Below are positions 5,838 through 7,030 of a stretch of 7,030 bases of DNA, piece after piece; within the stretch, counting starts at the first letter, position 1; every line of letters starts with the position of its first letter. The DNA comes from Nitrospira sp. (lineage in GTDB: Bacteria > Nitrospirota > Nitrospiria > Nitrospirales > Nitrospiraceae). Position numbers and translations under genes: made by a program. The notes beneath the pieces were generated by a model. The model was given only the letters and a program-made list of their open reading frames with translations. It did not search any database and was not told the origin of the DNA. The DNA lies in contig JAKDNQ010000108.1 of the NCBI GenBank assembly GCA_030456405.1, positions 1-7,030 of the forward strand, given 5' to 3'.

Positions 5838-5871
5838 GTGCGATCCTGACTCGGGGGCTGATCCGTGAGCG

Positions 5872-5901
5872 AATATATCTGATATTGAGAAGCGGTATCA
5901 A
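5872..5901 (-). promoter_or_regulatory. Sigma-70 type promoter of fecI
   Basis: On the minus strand TTGATA (5901-5896) and TATATT (5877-5872) are separated by 18 bases. Transcription would start near 5865, leaving a leader of about 28 bases with an AGGA ribosome binding site before the GTG. The spacer and -10 include the AT-rich imperfect palindrome AATATCAGATATATT, the usual position for a Fur operator, but the match to the Fur consensus is poor. Confidence 0.5.
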
Positions 5902-6056
5902 GTATGAAGGGTGGGAGTGGGAAAGTCAAGGTCGTCGCTTTTCGGCAGGCCTCTCACGCATCAGCCAAGTCCGGCTCGCATGCTTGACCTCCTCGGTGCC
6001 TCAGGGCACTAGCTAGGATGTGTCACATCGGATTCGGGCCGACGGGAGGAGCAGCC
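5902..6056. other. Intergenic region between fecI and the DUF433 gene
   Basis: I found no gene here. A small stem GTGCC-TCAG-GGCAC (5996-6009) and TTGACC (5984-5989) are present, but no -10 hexamer at suitable spacing follows. GGGAGGA (6044-6050), six bases before the ATG at 6057, is a strong ribosome binding site for the downstream gene and decides its start. Confidence 0.5.
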
Positions 6057-6242
6057 ATGGCAACCATCAATTGGAAGGATTACGTCGTGCCCGATCCCGC
6101 CATGTTGACCGGGAAACCGACCCTCAAGGGAACACACCTCTCCGTGGATTTCGTGCTTGATCTCTTGGCAGCGGGCTCGGATCAGCCGTCGCTCAAAGCG
6201 AATTATCCGAATCTGACCGAGGATCGAATCCGCGCGCGGTGA
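6057..6242 (+). CDS. DUF433 antitoxin-like protein, probably truncated at the 3' end
   Basis: This is a 61-residue protein, MATINWKDYVVPDPAMLTGK onward. It shows the DUF433 pattern: GKPTLKGTHLSVDFVLDLLAAG (residues 19-40) then YPNLTEDRIRA (50-60). DUF433 proteins are small winged-helix-like proteins, often antitoxins (VapB45-like) encoded just before a PIN-like/DUF5615 toxin. Family members usually continue with one more helix (of the type AL.YA) after the DIRA motif. Here the frame ends one residue after it, at the point where an unrelated cysC fragment begins on the other strand, so I infer loss of about 10-15 C-terminal residues and of any partner toxin. The start is set by GGGAGGA six bases upstream; an ATG-like extension to 6018 lacks homology. 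It may be a non-functional remnant. Confidence 0.75.
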   Translation: MATINWKDYVVPDPAMLTGKPTLKGTHLSVDFVLDLLAAGSDQPSLKANYPNLTEDRIRAR

Positions 6243-6397
6243 TCCTTCGTGAGCGACCGGCGCAGCTCGTCGCCGTCGAGCAGTTCGACCGACCGGCCTT
6301 GTTCTTGTAAGTGTCCCGCGAGCGAGCGCACCAGCGTGGTCTTCCCCGCACCGGGCAGGCCGGTGAGCCAGATGGTGAAGCCTCCGGTCTCCGTCAT
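6242..6397 (-). pseudogene. cysC: Adenylylsulfate kinase (cysC) N-terminal remnant
   Basis: The minus strand from an ATG at 6397-6395 reads MTETGGFTIWLTGLPGAGKT onward for 52 residues that match the start of APS kinase: the P-loop GLPGAGKTT (residues 13-21) and the LLDGDELRRSLTKD segment (about 39-52). After KD the expected LGF...R continuation, with the rest of the roughly 200-residue enzyme, is absent. Instead the frame reads into antisense DUF433 sequence. An AGGA motif five bases before the ATG shows the 5' end is original. CysC phosphorylates adenosine phosphosulfate to PAPS; this fragment lacks most of the fold and cannot be active. The break lies at about 6236-6242, the same place the DUF433 gene breaks. 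Confidence 0.85.
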
Positions 6398-6413
6398 CGA
6401 GATCCTGTCTCGT

Positions 6414-6429
6414 CAGGCCGGAAGGCCTG
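6414..6429. other. Perfect short stem-loop
   Basis: CAGGCC-GGAA-GGCCTG is a perfect 6-bp stem with a GGAA tetraloop (GNRA type), in the 122-bp spacer between the cysC remnant and the RHH antitoxin gene. No T-tract follows within 25 bases, so it is not a convincing terminator. A T6 tract at 6460-6466 is too far away to belong to it. Confidence 0.4.
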
Positions 6430-6501
6430 GGTGATACAACTCAAGGGGCTCACCGGTTGCTTTTTTCTCGAAACGGCGATAGATATGTGGATCATCATAG
6501 C

Positions 6502-6507
6502 TATAAT
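6502..6507 (+). promoter_or_regulatory. Consensus -10 element of the RHH-mazF operon
   Basis: A perfect TATAAT lies 12 bases before the antitoxin ATG. No good -35 hexamer is present at 16-18 bases upstream and there is no extended -10 TG, so it may rely on an activator or be weak. The expected start near 6514 would leave a leader of about 6 bases. AGGTG (6512-6516) could serve as a ribosome binding site only if transcription starts slightly earlier. Confidence 0.45.
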
Positions 6508-6519
6508 CCTCAGGTGACC

Positions 6520-6750
6520 ATGAGAACAGTCCAGATGACTCTTGAAGACGAACTCGTGACGGCGGTTGACCGCGCGGCCAAATCCCTCAAGACCACGCGA
6601 TCGGCCTTCGCGCGTGAGGCCCTGCGCTCAGCGCTTCGGCGCCTCCGCACGCAGGAACTCGAGCGGAAGCATCGGGATGGGTATGTGAAGAAGCCGGTGC
6701 AGCGAGGGGAATTCGACGTCTGGGAACGGGAACAGGTGTGGGAACCGTGA
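6520..6750 (+). CDS. Ribbon-helix-helix antitoxin of a MazF-type module
   Basis: This is a 76-residue protein. The N-terminus MRTVQMTLEDELVTAVDRAA followed by KSLKTTRSAFAREALRSAL (residues 1-39) is a classical ribbon-helix-helix DNA-binding domain: a beta strand, then two helices with the TTRSAF turn. The basic helix LRRLRTQELERKHRDGY follows, and the tail GEFDVWEREQVWEP (about 63-76) is acidic and rich in tryptophan, as expected of the toxin-masking segment. The start at 6520 is where homology begins; an in-frame upstream start at 6457 is a TTG before the promoter. Its stop codon overlaps the toxin start (TGATG at 6748-6752), so the pair is co-translated. Expected to neutralise the downstream toxin and autoregulate. 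Confidence 0.88.
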   Translation: MRTVQMTLEDELVTAVDRAAKSLKTTRSAFAREALRSALRRLRTQELERKHRDGYVKKPVQRGEFDVWEREQVWEP

Positions 6751-7030
6751 TGCGACGAGGTGAGGTGCGATGGTATGCGTTCTCCCACCCCGACAAAAAA
6801 CGGCCCGTCCTCATCCTGACCCGTGACTCGGCCATCGAGGTGCTCGGCGAAGTCACGGTGGCGCCTCTGACAACCACCATCCGCGACATTCCTTCGGAAG
6901 TGTCCCTTACCGAAACGGACGGCGTGCCGAAAGTGAGTGCCATCAACCTCGATCACATCCAGACCGTTTCCAAAGGCCGCATTGGCGCCCTCATGGCGAC
7001 GTTGAGCGACGAACGAATGGCGCAAGTCGG
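6750..7030 (+). CDS. mazF: MazF/PemK-family endoribonuclease toxin, C-terminus beyond the window
   Basis: The frame starts at ATG 6750, overlapping the antitoxin stop by one base (an in-frame GTG at 6747 is also possible). It is open to the right edge, giving 93 residues of an expected 105-115. MRRGEVRWYAF is the first strand of the SH3-like MazF fold. KKRPVLILTRD (residues 16-26) carries the arginine (R18) and VAPLTTT (37-43) the threonine (T41 or T42) equivalent to the catalytic R25 and T48 of B. subtilis MazF. KVSAINLDHIQTVSKGRIG (61-79) is the conserved later strand region. MazF toxins cut single-stranded RNA at short specific sequences; the specificity here is unknown. No lesion is seen in the visible part. 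Confidence 0.88.
   Translation, partial: MRRGEVRWYAFSHPDKKRPVLILTRDSAIEVLGEVTVAPLTTTIRDIPSEVSLTETDGVPKVSAINLDHIQTVSKGRIGALMATLSDERMAQV

Noticed and set aside
5864..5890. Fur box in the fecI promoter
   Set aside because: The position and AT-rich dyad are suggestive, but the match to the 19-bp Fur consensus is too weak to call.

Overview
The window is bacterial DNA of moderately high GC content. It looks like an accessory stretch from a Gram-negative organism with an outer membrane. The repeat content (dRS3-like ATTCCC-N8-GGGAAT palindromes, GGGACTGRC/GGGACAGGC hairpins, a CTAG-ended miniature element with a GCTGCGG/GTTGCG end) and the dense toxin-antitoxin genes remind me of Nitrospira-type (Nitrospirota) genomes. 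That is recall and inference, not a search result, so the taxon should be treated as tentative.

Layout, left to right. Positions 1-187 (minus) hold the N-terminus of a TPR-like protein that runs off the left edge. Positions 208-809 (plus) hold a vapB-vapC toxin-antitoxin operon with a recognisable promoter that would give an almost leaderless mRNA. Positions 871-3612, 3929-4969 and 5328-5837 (all minus) form a complete cell-surface signalling cassette, transcribed in the order fecI-type ECF sigma factor, fecR-type anti-sigma/sensor, TonB-dependent transducer-receptor. Positions 6057-6242 (plus) hold a short, apparently 3'-truncated DUF433 antitoxin-like gene. It abuts, tail to tail, a 3'-truncated adenylylsulfate kinase (cysC) remnant on the minus strand (about 6242-6397). 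Positions 6520 to the right edge (plus) hold a ribbon-helix-helix antitoxin and a MazF/PemK toxin cut by the window end.

How the genes work together. In FecIRA-type systems, substrate binding at the outer-membrane receptor is relayed by the receptor's periplasmic STN domain to the periplasmic part of FecR. FecR in turn activates the FecI sigma factor, which transcribes the receptor gene. All three proteins here have the required domains. What is unusual is the spacing: fecI and fecR are 358 bp apart, and fecR and the receptor gene 316 bp apart. Both gaps are filled with paired palindromic repeats, and hairpins of a second repeat family sit directly behind the stop codons of fecI and of the receptor gene.

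The toxin-antitoxin genes on both sides, the truncated gene pair at about 6236-6242 and the repeats point to repeated insertion and deletion around the iron-uptake cassette. I do not see a clearly new biological system. The best candidates for a closer look are the repeat architecture inside the signalling cassette, the double-truncation junction, the promoters placed very close to start codons, and a short signal-peptide reading frame just upstream of the receptor.
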